Of a stretch of 64,000 nt of DNA, positions 43,666 through 55,739 are shown in pieces. The notes beneath the pieces are model-generated. The model made no database searches and was not told the origin of the DNA. It saw only the letters and a list, made by a program, of their open reading frames with translations. The stretch lies in contig JAKSZP010000154.1 in NCBI GenBank assembly GCA_022478985.1, forward strand, positions 103,955-167,954, given 5' to 3'. A program made the translations under genes and the position numbers. Source of the stretch: Massospora cicadina. Its lineage: Eukaryota > Entomophthoromycota > Entomophthoromycetes > Entomophthorales > Entomophthoraceae. Position 1 is the first letter of the stretch. Each line of letters starts with the position of its first letter.

Positions 43666-44099
43666 CCTTAATAGAAGTAAAGCAGAATCTGTTTGGATTC
43701 AAGGAGAAAGAAACCTTATTAAATGGAGAATATAGCCCATCCAGTGGTGTTAGTGATGTGGTGGTGGCATCAATTTTAGCCCCAGATTGACCTGTCCTTC
43801 TATATGGTTATCTTGAACCGGATAAAGGGGCCCCCAAAGACGGAGATATGTAGTTGAGAAGTCTATGCCAAATGAAATGAAGAGCGTGGGAGTGATGCAG
43901 GTAGATGAGTTGCAGCGGAATATCGTGATTTTTTTGTATTATTTGCTCCTAGAAGGGATTTACCTTTTTCCTCACTGTCTCATTTGCGTTTTTTCCTGGT
44001 TTAAGGAGGGATCAGAACTTACCCAGGGATGTCCAGTTTACCTGTTCAACCATCAGGCGAAAGCCACGCAGGAGGAAAATTTAAGGTTGATGCTATTTG

Positions 44100-45450
44100 A
44101 AGGATTAATTATACTTTGAGATCTGCCATCATGTCACTAGTGCTATTAGTGCCAAAAGTGAGTGAGGAATTGCAGCCATGCATGGACTTCTTGTGGCTAA
44201 ACAACGTTATGAATTCTGATATCTAATGCCCATGATAGAAGATATTCTTTTAATGGTCACGGGTTACATATTATTTACCAATCAAGATCTCGTGGAATCA
44301 TTTACCCAGGTCCCAGTGAGACTGAATCATCAAAATATACAACATTTAAATGCCATTTGGGAATGTTTCAGCATCACATAATGCCATTTGACCTGCTAAA
44401 CGCCCCAGCAGTGTTTCAATATATTTATCACGTCCCTGTGGGGTATGATCGCCATTGCTGTGTGGCATATATGGATAATATTTTCATATTTTCCCATTCC
44501 TGGGAAGTTCATGTGCACAATATGTGGAGGTATTGAGGCGATTACCAATACTGCGGCTGAGGTTAAAGCCATCTAGATACAAATTTAACCAAAGCTCAGT
44601 GATGTTTCTAGAAAGTGTAGTGTTTTCAAAAAGGGATAGGGATATAACCTGACAAGTTGTGGGCTGTTTGAGTGTGGAAAGCACCGCCTGACAATATGGG
44701 GTGTGGTATTTTTTTGGAGGACAATAAATTTTCTATGGTGGTGCATGAAAAGTTAATTGAAAATGGCTCTACCTCTTGCGCGTTTAATAAGAGATGTTCT
44801 GTTTGTATGAGGGGAGGAGAAGGAGCAGGTGTTTAGTTTGTTAAAGGAGAAACTACTTTAGCACGTGTTTTGGCTCATCCTGACCCCAGGAAGCCATTAA
44901 TGGTCAAAATTTGATGCCTAAAATTACGCCAAAGGGGTGGTGCTACTGCAAGAAGGGTTGGATTGGTTAGAACACCCCTTTTAATATTTAAGCCGGAAAA
45001 TGGTTTGAGAGAAACCAATTATTTAATATGCAGTAAATAATTATTGGCAGTATATTGGTCTTAAGAGAATGAAAAACTACTTGTTGTATGCCCACTATCC
45101 TTTTGTGGTTCAATGGATCATAAAGCCTGGAAGACTATCTCTCGCCTAGGAGGATGGACAGGAAACAATCCTGATGGCATGCAAAGCTTATCCAGTAAAT
45201 TTATGGGTATATTAACAGCTTGGATCGACCAACACCCTAAAAGATTAACTAAGTCAGGACGCGGGGTTGGCTTATAATAAAGCTGAGTTGAAGGAATTCA
45301 AAATGGCTATAATGTTCCATTAAAACCAATTTGTGATGATTGAATGTGGGGAAGTGAGTTAGAGGAGGAAATCCACTAGAAACAAAGAAGATTTGTATTT
45401 GGATAAAGCAATTGGCTGAGTTTGAGGAGGGACAATAACACAACCATCAC
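44100..45450 (+). pseudogene. G2 reverse transcriptase and RNase H (heavily broken)
   Basis: Blocks spread over all frames: LVLLVPKVSEELQPCMDF (~44140), WLNNVMN, MPFxLLNAPAVFQ-like code (~44385), VAYMDNIFIFS (~44465; the catalytic YxDD reads YMDN), RLKPSRYKF (~44560), then RNase H remnants (~44880-45250). The order is normal for gypsy. The multiple stops and the catalytic change rule out activity. Confidence 0.7.
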
Positions 45451-45479
45451 TGTACATATGGGAAGAAAAATGAAGTGTT

Positions 45480-46700
45480 GTATCATGATTGTGCATATGG
45501 TTCCAAATACATCATTGCAATAAGAGGTGTTGCATGTTTCTCATGATCATCTATTAGTGTTTCACCCTGGAGTCAAAAAATGGTGGATTTGGTGCAGCTA
45601 ATTTCTCATGGCCAGGCCTTTGGAAGGATGTTACGACCACTTATGAGTGTCTAGTTTGCACTAGATTGAAATTCTCCAGGAACACCTCGCTGGTAAGTTA
45701 AACCCTCTACAAATTCCAATTTGTCCATGGGCTTCATTTAGTGTGGATTTTATAATGAGCCTTACAAGGGTCAGGGGAAGAACACAATCATTGTATTCAT
45801 TGACTGTTTAACTAAATATACCAAGTTTTTCCCACGCACAACTAATTTTACAGCGAAGGATGCAGCAAGAATTTTTGCGGATGAGATATTTTCCAAGCAT
45901 GGGCTAACTGTGGAGATTGTTCTGGCTTGCAGGCCCCAGATTGATTCAAATTTTTGGCCAAACATGCTGGAGAACTTTAAAAATTCGCCCATGTTGGTCC
46001 TCAGTGTGTCATCCCCGGTTGGACGGGAAACCAGATAGGTTAAATAATATACTATAGCAAAATCTATGTTGTTATGTTTCTTATAGTAGGATGGTTGATT
46101 ATGTGGGTACAGTTGTCCCAGTTCATGTACAATAATCACTGCCAATTGTCAACGGGAATGACCCCATTCTTTGCTAACTATGGGTCAAACCCTACATTGG
46201 ATGGGGGTTCAGGGATGGAGAGTATTAAGGGGCGGATGAGATGGCCCATACCATGGCGGACATTGAAATGATATTATTCATGAACTTGGAATATGCCTTT
46301 TGTGGCAGAAGTGTCAGTAGGACCATCGGAGAGCTTCAGAACCACATGTTGGTCCTGGGATGGGGTGCTTGTGGCGGTTAAGAACTATACAATGCCAGTG
46401 AATATTACGAAGCTTGGGCTAAAGTCTTTGGGCCCCTATAGAATTATTTGCGCTATTGATAGAATCACTTTCAACTTGGAGCTACTGGAAGGGTTTAAGG
46501 CCCATCTGGTAACCCATGCCTCACAGCTACGTCCATTTAAAGGGAAGGGCCAAATCAGCCAAGACCACTGTTATTTAAGAGGAGGATGGTCGGAAGTATG
46601 AGGTTGAGCGGATAATATATGTACAATGGGACAAAGGCTGATGGAAGTTCTTGGTGAAATGGAAGGCCTATTTAGTGGAGGATGTAATGTGACAGATGCA
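45480..46700 (+). pseudogene. G2 integrase and chromodomain (broken)
   Basis: The integrase core reads GKNTIIVFIDCLTKYTKFFP (in parts, ~45775-45830), AARIFADEIFSKHGL (~45865), then RPQIDSNFW (~45930), where the catalytic SDRG block is decayed. MTPFFANYG is at ~46160. The C-terminal part (46293-46601) ends ASQLRPFKG. A chromodomain follows at ~46580-46690: KYEVERII, then WKFLVKWKAYLVED after a stop, keeping the aromatic cage W and Y positions. The chromodomain identifies G2 as a chromovirus distinct from G1/G3. Confidence 0.8.
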
Positions 46701-46760
46701 AGGAGAATGCGCACAATGCTCAGAGAAGATCCAGGAGTTCTGGGCCTCACAAGGGAGTGA

Positions 46761-47990
46761 TGTAACGGAACTGGAACAGCCTGATCTACACTTGATCTTA
46801 TTAGCAAAGCCTCAGATTCCGCCAAGAAATAAAGGTCATTTTAAGTGAAATGAGGTCGATGGAAAATTAGATTATGAAATGGGGTGTTGAATGTAAGAAA
46901 ACCAAAGTTGATAGTAGAGACTGATTTGGCAGAATGTGAAACCGCCGTTTTATATGCTTTAAACAATTATTAAATGGGATACAAGTCTTCGCAGATAATG
47001 ATCTGGTCATTGCTTGAGAGCTTAGGTTAGGAGAGAAGTTTATCTAAGGATTTGCAATTGATATTCTTGAAAGGTGGAGTCTAAGAGTTTGGTTTTGTCT
47101 TCTAAGTAAGTGCTCAAACATTCAATTAAAAATTTCTGACATATCTAACTGATTTTAAGATACTTTTTTACTAAGTATATAAATTCAGATCTGAAGTATG
47201 AGCTCAAGTTGCAAGCTAGGCCAAGCACTGGCCTCATTATTGGCGGTGGCTTGAGGCAAATTATGTTGTTGGCATGCAGTGTCGCCAGGACAGTCTTTTG
47301 AGAATACACAGTGCATTCAAAAAGTTCTGGGACTAACGTTTAAAAGACACAACTTTACAAATAAATAAACTTTCTTTCATCATAATTTAACATACAACCT
47401 TTCCCTCTCTATACATATTTATATTGCTAAAACAATTGTTAAAAGTAAGCATAGTTCCTATTTTGTATAACCATGTTTGAACCAGCTTTCACATTCTTCT
47501 GAATTGTCTCTACTTTATCAAAAGGATGAACCTTCAGTGCCACCTTTAGATTGGAGAACAGAAAGAATTCAGACAGAGCCAAATCTGGTGAATAGGGTGG
47601 ATAATTATAATCTGAAGATGGCACTGAAGGTTCATCCTTTTGATAAAGTAGAGATAATTCAGAAGAATGTGACAGCTGGTTTAAACATGGCTATACAAAA
47701 TAGGAACTATGTGCATACCTTTTAACAATTGTTTTAGCAATATAAATATGTATAGAGAGGGAAAGGTTGTATGTTACATTATGATAAAAGAAAGTTTATT
47801 TATTTGTAAAGTTGTGTCTTTAAAACGTTAGTCCCAGAACTTTTTGAATGCACTGTGTATGTCATAACATCCGGACATGGTGCACATGTTTAGGTATGGG
47901 TCTCAGCGGGCTTATCCATAATGTGGTCATTGACTTGGCTAATACTACCCAATTCATTCATGGAGTACTGATGTTAACATGCGCATTACA
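46761..47990 (+). repeat. G2 3' LTR, enlarged by a mariner fold-back insertion
   Basis: It matches the 5' LTR on both sides of 47307-47857. It starts TGTAACGG after AAGGGAGTGA and ends GCGCATTACA. F code resumes immediately to its right. Confidence 0.85.
47307..47857. mobile_element. Mariner-derived fold-back (hairpin) element
   Basis: A 551-bp element with long inverted arms: 47307-47546 pairs with 47615-47857 around a 68-base loop. The tips are CACAGTGCATTC / GAATGCACTGTG, and TA stands on each side (47305-47306, 47858-47859), the Tc1/mariner target. The minus-strand frame 47624-47439 reads PPYSPDLALSEFFLFSNLK, the third catalytic region of mariner transposase with the catalytic Asp read as Glu; both arms encode the following HPFDKVExIQKNV segment on opposite strands. 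It arose from an inverted duplication of the 3' end of a mariner transposon. It is not autonomous, and its RNA would fold into a near-perfect hairpin. Confidence 0.92.
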
Positions 47991-48913
47991 CAAGGTTTAG
48001 GTCAAGATGTCAATTACCAATGTCTGGATCCATTGCAAAAAATATTGTGAGCTGGGCATTAGGCGTAAGGAGTCATCTATATGAGGTAGGGGATAGCTAT
48101 CTGTTTGAGTAATGTAATTTAGTCGGTGAAGTCCATAACAACTCAATGACCAACATCCTTTAAGAATTAACAAGAGTTGGGAAACCAATGGGATTTTGAA
48201 AGTTACAAATAGTCCTTCCTCTAGTAGTTGTTTTAATTCCAGAGCAACTTTACCTCCTCAACAAGTACAACAGTTAATCTCTAGATCTGAATGAGGGTTG
48301 TTGAGCTTTTTAAATGAATATTTCAAAAACCAAGTCTTTTGAAGGCTACATTCTTATTAGGCGTTAGTAGCACCAGCGAAATCACCTATGACACTTTCTC
48401 TCTGGGTCAAATCATTTGACAGAATGATCTTCACCAGGGCAAATCTCTTGGAAGCTTAGCTGAAACAAGGCAAATTTTCTTCTTTTAGCAGGAAAAAAAC
48501 TCTAGTTAAATTAACTAGGCAAAATCAACCTAAAAGTAAAAAGTGTTTTTTGTTTTAAACTTCATCTTATCCCTTTAGTAGGGCGAGTGAAAAGGAAACT
48601 AGGCAAGAATAGGGAGGAATTGCCTAATCTTGTCACAATTGTGTATCAGGACAATTCCTCCCAAGTATATCATTTGGAGGTTTAACGTGATAAATGGGGA
48701 CTAGTCAGAGCAATATAACGTTGAGCTAATAAACTTAGGCCTTCATCCCAACAAAGCAAAGAGCGCCTTTAGAATACCTTAATGGTAAATTTGGTGTATC
48801 AGCCTGTCAATGTATTTCTAAATAGATTATGTCTTAAATCCAAATATGGTATAATCAAAAAAATCAATCACTAGAAACTCTTGAAGTTTAGGCTTCCCAC
48901 ACTAAGGGCTAAG
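47991..48913 (-). pseudogene. F gypsy element: reverse transcriptase N-terminal part
   Basis: Minus-strand reading: LFVTFKIPLVS (~48210), then RLNYITQTDSYPLPHIDDSL (48130-48070) and MPSSQYF, the RT fingers, up to the G2 insertion at 47990. The RT palm continues at 40085. Code right of 48300 (48300-48900) is the PR-RT linker with no clear motif. LINE2 starts at 48932. Confidence 0.7.
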
Positions 48914-49199
48914 CCCAAATGGGATGATCTTTGAGTTTTGTGTGCCCGTTAGAGCATCAAGTGCAGGCAACTTTGCAGGATGAAACCTGGGGTACTGCCA
49001 TCGCCGCGTTGGGGCTGCGCGAATCTAAGCACCACTGAAGTGGGCCTGACCACAGGTGAGGTGGCTCACACCACCCCCAAACTGACATATTCTTCACATT
49101 TGGTATGCCAGTAGCAAAGGCTACCCAGCCAGTTCAGAGATATGCCTCACATCCCTTACTGCGAAGAATGATACCAGACTGACCCCCAAGTTGGACTTA

Positions 49200-50579
49200 C
49201 TTGAGGAAAGAGGATTGCTATGGCTTTCTATAGCTATTTCTAGCCGTCACTTGACTATGGCCAGGGAGCTTGTTTCCTGGATTCCTTCTAGAGAGAAGCA
49301 ACACTGGTTTCTGGCAAGCCATAAACCATACATCACCTCCTCCCATATCTCGCACCAGACCCTGAACCCCTCCTTGTCTGAAAGCAGACATGGTGGGGCA
49401 TACGCAGTCAGGATTTCTGGCAATGCAAGACGACCAGAGGATATCTTACACCCTGGTTGGTATGCTTAATACCAAAGGAGAACACTACTCCACACAGCAT
49501 CCGCTGCTGGACACTCTGTGAAGAATTGCTTTGCCATCTCCTCCCCTCCGCACATTTTACAGACATGCAGAAGGTCATCCTCCTTATGCTTACTCCACTT
49601 ACGCAGAGTCGCCCCAGTGACCATGATGTTGCTGCGGAGTTGAAAGAGTAAGTTCTGAACTGGTATAGACCAGCATCCCTTAACCCTCCTCCCCCACAGG
49701 TCCATCAGGCCAGGTCGCATTTTGCAAGTGATCCAGGACAAGTACGCTGAGCAAAGCTCTCTGTCTTATAGCTTCCAGAACCTGGCGGTTGTGAAATCTG
49801 AGAGGCAGCAGTGCTACCTCCCCCACCTTGAGCCATCCCGGAGGACGAAGAGGATTTCTCATATGGAGTATCTCCAGCCTTCTCTTACTCTCAGAAACAC
49901 CCGCCAATCCTGCCCTCCACAACCTTCTTAACGGGCTTCCCCAGCCTTTAATGCAGCCAGAGAAGTAATTGCTTCCCTCCAGCGAGAAGGCAGTTCAGTT
50001 GCTTCCACAACATCCCATGCCTTCCTTACCAGTACCTTAAATTACTAGCAACATTATTAGCTGCTTCCACCCTAAGCACCCTCCGGCCATTGCCATCAAG
50101 AAGGTCTCCCAGTGGACAGCCCCAATAAAGTGCTTGAAGGCCTTGCACAGACGAGGTTCCATCTCCAGTCCCTAAGCTCCTCCCCAAAGGGGAATTGCCT
50201 GGATCCTCTCAATAGTCCACTCTTCACCCTCCATTCTACCCTTGCTGCCCATCCAAGCTCTAAAGTAATCCTTCCAGTAGCCTAATAGGTTCCCCACGCT
50301 TGGAATGGCTCCTTGATTGATGCCCCAGCTATCACCAAGGTCCTTGTTCGAACTGTCCTTTTAAGCCTTAGTGAAATAGTCCTTCATTATTGGATACCAA
50401 CAGATGGATTTTTCCTCCTGAGCGACCCATGCAATCCATTTCAGCTGCAGTGCTGTTTTGATCATACTCCTGAAGTTAATCAGACTGATGCCCCCTTCTT
50501 CACCTCCTGACACAAGTTAGAGTAACTGGTTTTTGACGCTCGCCCTAGCCAAATGAACTGGATTATTGAACTCTGTATT
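49200..50579 (-). pseudogene. LINE2 ORF2, C-terminal part with zinc finger
   Basis: It resumes directly after G3 with IQSSIIQFIWLGR (~50570) and GLHGSLRRKNPSVGIQ (~50430-50390), the thumb and connection region of LINE polymerases. The minus-strand frame 49741-49466 holds RKWSKHKEDDLLHVCKMCGG and FTECPAADAVWSSVL, the CX2C...HxxxC zinc-binding block found at the end of many LINE ORF2 proteins. It functions in RNA binding and target-primed synthesis. Stops and shifts are present. Confidence 0.85.
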
Positions 50580-50584
50580 CCCCT

Positions 50585-51064
50585 TGTCAGGAAGATGATA
50601 TGACTGGATAATACGCCACCAATACTGACAGATCGGAGGGGAATTTGAGACAAGTCTTGAGATTTATAAAAAAAAGATATATGAATTATAATTGATTGAA
50701 ATGGTGACCATTTGGCAAATCAAGAGGATTTACGCCAAGATTTTGATATGAACAAAAGTTGCTAGAAAAGGGAAAATGAATTGAAGATTACCAAGCTGAG
50801 GGTGCATCTAGTTTGGTGAACTGAGATATAAAGAATCACCCAGAGGATTAAAAGGGGATCTTTTTTGTGCGGTTGAGTAATTGCAGATAAGTCTGCGATT
50901 TATATTAATAAAGGTGGAAATAAGGGGCGATAGCTCTGTATATACATTTATAGAGTTTATTATTAAAATCAGTGATCTTCATATCATCCAATTTGGTTGC
51001 TCAGTGGCTAATACCCTGTGTAAACCAACTCAGCATAGTCAATTATATATGCCGAGAATCAACA
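50585..51064 (+). repeat. G3 5' LTR
   Basis: 480 bp, matching 58396-58873. A long stretch (50860-51059 against 58670-58869) is almost identical, and the first ~270 bp are more diverged. TTTATATTAATAAAGG (~50900) is a possible TATA region in both. Confidence 0.9.
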
Positions 51065-51314
51065 GTGGTGCTCACTACAGGGGGGCACTAGGCAACTGTA
51101 GTTTTTCAACAATTATATACAATGATGAGTCCTCATTCATTCTGACATAATTTGATTGGATTCCAGGCACGGTATGCTGAAGAAGCATGAGACACCTAAC
51201 CATGAACCAACATTATTTACGGTGACCAAACTGAGGGATGATGATGCTATGATTAATTTACAATTTGAGAATTGCCCTGAGCTGACAACCAACTAACAAG
51301 GCCGCTCCACAAAT

Positions 51315-53530
51315 GTGACTCCCCAACAACTGAGAAATATTATGGAATGGCTGTTGCATGGGTATTGCCTATATGAGGATGAGACTGGGGAAAATGCCCT
51401 GAGTTTATTCTATAATCAATGTGATCAAGAAAATCAATATGCTCTGTACATGTCTTATTTGGACGCGGCTACAACGGAGTTGGCTTGCCACCTCTGTACC
51501 CACGGAATTGAGGAATATTTAGTCGCCTATGTGCAACCTTCAATTCGCCAGCTACTGCATGTGCTGTCTCACCATAATATTGAAATTGGAGATGTATTAT
51601 GGTTCACATGAGCATAGCAGCATGATACTCACCTCCTGCTCAATTGCCTCGATCATTTGTTTTTGAAGGTACAAGGGGCGCTGGTACAGATTGACCATCA
51701 TGTTGGGGACATCCGCTGTCTATTGGACATTATGTACCAAAGTTAAATTTAGAGTTATTTCAAGTAATAAGAGAACTGCTGGATCAGCATGGCCTATCAG
51801 CAGAGTGGATTCAGGATGTAACAACATTAGGGAATAAGACTGAGCACTTTATGATGGAGCTAGATGAATGGGCAGAAGCTCTTGAAGCTGTGATTGCCCA
51901 ACTCAAGGAAAAAATGACCCTAATGGAACATCAAGTGGCGGCCCAAGTCATCTCTCTATCAATGGAATTAACCCAACTTCATATCAAATGGAATACCCAG
52001 CAAATGGCAGATAATGCGCTTATCCTTTGGTTAACATCTCCTAAATATCTCCAGATTATTCATTAGGTTACACAACTGGAAGTTGTTAGTCAGCTGAGCG
52101 CCAACAGTCTTTTCCTCCTCCAATTGGTGAGACAAGAGTATGCAGACATGCAAGGGCGCCTTGATACCCTTCGACAGGCTAATGAGGAATTAGTACAAGA
52201 ACAAGCCTCCCTTGTTACCCAAACAAACGACGCCAATCAACAAGCAGAAAACGCTAGCTGGCAGCAAACCCACCTGAAAAACATAATCAAAGAGGTCCTC
52301 TCACTATTACAAGCTGTGGAACAGAAACTGAACGTTGAGAGGGAATTCTGCTGTGAGTTGCAACATCATTATGAAATGTTGCAACAGGAATTTCAGGATG
52401 AATGGTGTAAATGCTATGTGGTTAAAGAGGAGCAGTTGATCAACGAACAGTTTGCAGGGCATGCCAGAGCCAGGGGAAACAGGGCAGGTAGTGGCAATTT
52501 GGGGGAAGAATCTATGGATCAGCAAATGAATATCTCTTGGGCAGTATGATGGACCCCCCGTGCGACACTACTTCTTCTGCTTCCTTTTTGATGACGTTGA
52601 GTCCATCCAGCCAGCTGTATAATAACGCACAAATGGATGGTTCCCATAGTCATTCTGAAAGCAGTTCACCTGCTCCTTGCAGCAGGAATCTAAAGTAAAG
52701 TGAATTTTTTCATATTGAAAAATTACCTCCTTTCAGTCATGATGGGAATCTACATGGTTACTTTAAGCATCTTGAATCTGCGGTGGAAGAGGCTATTGAT
52801 CATCAAAAAGTGAAATTGTTGCTGTCCGCTTTGGATGTGGAAAGCGCTGATCAAGTTACCTGCTATCTTTCAAATAGCTTGGTATCCTACAAAGAAGTTT
52901 AAGCAATTGTTATCTGGCTGTTCAGGGGTGCTACCAAGATGGCCCAACAGAAAGCCGACTTTATGACTATACAGTTTCACCAAAATGAACCCTGTTAGAA
53001 TTCACTGAGCATTTTTTGGCGGAAGCACGCGTCCTACTGGAGCTAATATTTTATCCACTGAGGATGTTGGTATAGCAATGATGGCAGCTGTCAAACCACA
53101 TCAGGAACTATATAATGCTATGTCTCATGTGTTGGATGAAGATACTGGACTGATTCAAATCATGAACACCTTATGTCGACTCTCTGCCACAATCAGCACC
53201 CCCAACATAGCCCAAAAAATCTCTGCTGTATCTTCTCTAACCTCTTCAGGATATAGGCCTCAGCAACTGGGTTATCAGCCGCTGGAACGTATTCATCCCT
53301 AATATGAGTCAGAGGACCCTTTTCAGCCAGGTACGCTTCTCCAGTTCATCTGCGACCATGGAACTATACTGGCAACTTTTGACCTAGTCCTTCCACCACA
53401 AGCTATATATGTGAAATTTTTAAGAGCACTTGCTTCTGGTGCAGATGAAGAGGGCATTATGTGGGCAATTGCCCCAGCAACCCACAAGTGTATGCTTGCC
53501 AACTGCAAAAGTTGAGCAGGGAAAAGCTTA
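51315..53530 (+). pseudogene. G3 Gag with long coiled-coil N-terminal half and zinc knuckle (broken)
   Basis: The first frame (51315-51611) is helical (TPQQLRNIMEWLLHG). The frames 51851-52066 and 52124-52549 are strongly heptad-like and rich in Glu, Gln and Leu (LDEWAEALEAVIAQLKEKM; RQANEELVQEQASLV; LLQAVEQKLNVEREF), predicting ~200 residues of coiled coil. A capsid-like part follows (HLESAVEEAIDHQKVKLLLSAL, ~52765). The zinc knuckle CFWC...GHYVGNCP (53431-53475) fits CX2CX4HX4C with one internal stop. It would form the particle and bind RNA. It shares the helical head with the Gag of G1 but shows no Gly-X-Y segment. Confidence 0.82.
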
Positions 53531-53839
53531 AGCGGAGTAGAGACGGGATGCTCTACCTCTGCTGAGTCCACTTCACTTGTCCCTAACAAGTCTCAAACAT
53601 CTTTTCAGGTAGTATTTGCACCTCAACCGGATGATTTATTATATCAGCAGCTTTTGTCAGATACCCCTGCTTCCGCTTCTGAGAGTAAACGTTCACCCCA
53701 TAGCCCCAAGTTCTTCCAAGATGTGCAGAAGTCCTATGCGTGGCAGATCCTGGAACAGACTGGCACCAGAAATGCGGATCTCTTGACAAATGTCACCTCT
53801 TTAGTAGGGGTTAACATAGGCATTCTGGGGGAGAAAATC

Positions 53840-54390
53840 ACTAGTGAGTATCCTCAGGTTGGCAAGGGCATTTCCTTCTTTTTGAGTAACACAAAGCCCT
53901 TAAATGTACAAGTAATAAACACTGATGGTTTTTTATACTTGGAATGTACTTACTGCGACATTTTCGTTCAAAACACAAAAATCCGTGCTATCATAGACAT
54001 GGGAGCACCTGTGAACATAGTCTCCACCCAGTTGGTGGCTAAACTTATGTTGAAACTGGATTTGGACCATCGAGTAGTATAAGGGACCACAGGAATGCAC
54101 AGCATTTTGTCTGAAGTAGCATATAGCGCGTTGCCTTTATGATTCAGGTCAGTCCAGGTGTCCGCTCTGGTGGTGGTTTTGCCAAATAACAACTACAACA
54201 TGTTAATCGGTGCAGCTTTCATGGGGAAATTTGGCATTGTGATAAATTTGGTGGAAGAAACTCTTACTATGTTAGGCCAACAAATTCCTATATATTTTTC
54301 CTCTTGTGGAATCCCAATGGATCCAGTTCACTCTAGTCATATTGATCTAGCGTACAGCGATGGAGTGATTCCTGGTCATTATTGGTGACT
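53840..54390 (+). pseudogene. G3 aspartic protease (DTG changed to DMG)
   Basis: Frame 53654-54082 contains KIRAIIDMGAPVNIVSTQL, where the retropepsin DTG reads DMG, an ACG-to-ATG transition at the catalytic triad. The next frame gives VVVLPNNNYNMLIGAAFMGKFGIVINL (in parts, ~54170-54260), the flap and LIGxxF end. The G1 protease (AIIDTGSPINVIS) is its nearest relative here. It is inactive by motif and by frame. Confidence 0.88.
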
Positions 54391-54577
54391 GAGTCAGCGG
54401 ACCAGGATCCTCCCCAACAAGATATACAAGTACAAAGGGATCCCGCTTCAGGCAACACGCGCTTTGAGCCTACCATCTGGACACCAAAGCATAGTAGGGA
54501 CTAAGCTTGAAATCGTCGTCCCTAAAGGGCTTTATGGAGAAATTATGGCGCCTCACCAGCACTCACAGCTTGAACCA

Positions 54578-55523
54578 TGTCACAAAATTGACCCTGGGCT
54601 CTGCTAGTGTTCCAGGCCAACCAGTATGAAGAAATGGTGGCCCTTTTCTGTTTCATCTTCATTGGCATACCAACCCATATACTATCTACTTCCACCTCAC
54701 TGGGTATTAGCCACTACGAGGTAAAAGTAAGATAAGGAGGAGATATGGGAGCTGGCAGCGCCGTCCACTCCAGGCATGATCACCCGCGCCTATTGGGGAT
54801 CCCCAACCTATCTACTTCTATCTCACTGGGTATTAGCTGCTACTAAAACAAAAGTAAGAATGGTGCAAGAGAGATGTTTATTAGGAGGGAATGAACGACT
54901 ATTTATACTACTTTCAGGGCTACTGCGCCCAAGTACTCTTTGGCCAATCATCTGCTGGAAAACCCATTATCCTCTAGATTTTAAACCTTTATTAGATTGT
55001 AAACTTTTAATCATTCATCCTCATAGTAATTTCCTCCAGATCTACTTATCTGATCACTAAATTTTAAATTAGGTCAATCCATCCTCAGCATAAGTCGCTG
55101 GTCAATCATATATAAATTTATATATAAATAGTACTTCAAGCATCCTCAGCATGAGTCGCTGGTGCTCTGAATTAGTTGCAATTCCCAAATGATTGATAAC
55201 GAATATATTGACTTTCTTCCAGAAAATCCCACAATCATTTCTTATGGCAGTTGGCGCAGGGATAAGATTTCCAACTCAAACTATAATTAGCGAAATCATC
55301 GTTAAATGCTGGTAACCAAATACAGCAGCTCTCCACCAGAATTTTCTATAATCATAATTTGATAGCAGCGCCAAACTGGGAATCTACTTAACCTAATCTC
55401 GATTAATATTTTTATATCATTAAATAGTATCAAACTAGGCGATTTTCCGGCAATTACACCCAGCTAACCAAAACCCCTAATTCAGATACTATCATAATGA
55501 TTCATCTGGTTAAAACCCTGACA
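54578..55523 (+). mobile_element. S3: solo LTR (946 bp) in G3
   Basis: It starts TGTCACAAAA, ends AAACCCTGACA, and is flanked by a perfect 5-bp duplication AACCA (54573-54577 and 55524-55528). It lies between the protease and RT of G3. A direct repeat of ~65 bp with ACTGGGTATTAGC at its core (54667-54735 and 54807-54868) is near its start, and two copies of the ~23-bp CATCCTCAGCAT motif (55080-55102, 55141-55163) are in its middle. Element-type motifs shared with S2 set the orientation as plus. No coding content. Confidence 0.87.
55080..55163 (+). repeat. Two copies of an LTR motif shared with solo LTR S2
   Basis: CATCCTCAGCATAAGTCGCTGGT (quoted as CATCCTCAGCAT + AAGTCGCTGGT) and CATCCTCAGCAT + GAGTCGCTGGT are spaced 61 bases apart. 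S2 has CATCCTCAGCAT + TAGTTGCCAGT twice on its minus strand (36057-36035, 35964-35941). They lie downstream of a TATA-like site in both LTRs. Confidence 0.6.
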
Positions 55524-55739
55524 AACCACATGTGGCTCCAGGGTTACTTCTACCTGGGAATGGGGAGGTGAAAGTGCTGCTAGCAAACTTACAGAAGAAG
55601 GCAATAATGATCCGGTGGCACCAAGTGGTGGCTTACATACACTTAGTTTCTATAGAGGAAGTTCGTCATATTCATGATCTTGGCTCATGGGAGGATCTTG
55701 ACTACTGGTAAGCTCATCGTTTGGCGTGCTGACCGTGGT

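Larger units (their letters stand above)
40086..47990 (+). mobile_element. G2: chromovirus carrying TRIM-B and a mariner fold-back element
   Basis: 5' LTR 40086-40753 (TGTCACAACC...CACATTACA) and 3' LTR 46761-47990 (TGTAACGGAA...GCATTACA), the latter enlarged by the mariner element. The interior runs gag (~40.99-43.33 kb, split by TRIM-B), protease ~43.5, reverse transcriptase ~44.1-44.6, RNase H, integrase ~45.5-46.5 and a chromodomain ~46.6 kb, all plus strand. Without the two insertions it is about 5.6 kb. It is inserted antisense in the RT gene of F. The flanking five bases (GGATA, CAAGG) do not match, so the TSD is lost or an end is altered. Confidence 0.85.

Noticed and set aside
40081..47995. 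A 5-bp TSD for G2.
   Set aside because: The flanking bases GGATA and CAAGG do not match and shifting the LTR ends did not help. The element call rests on the LTR pair and coding order.
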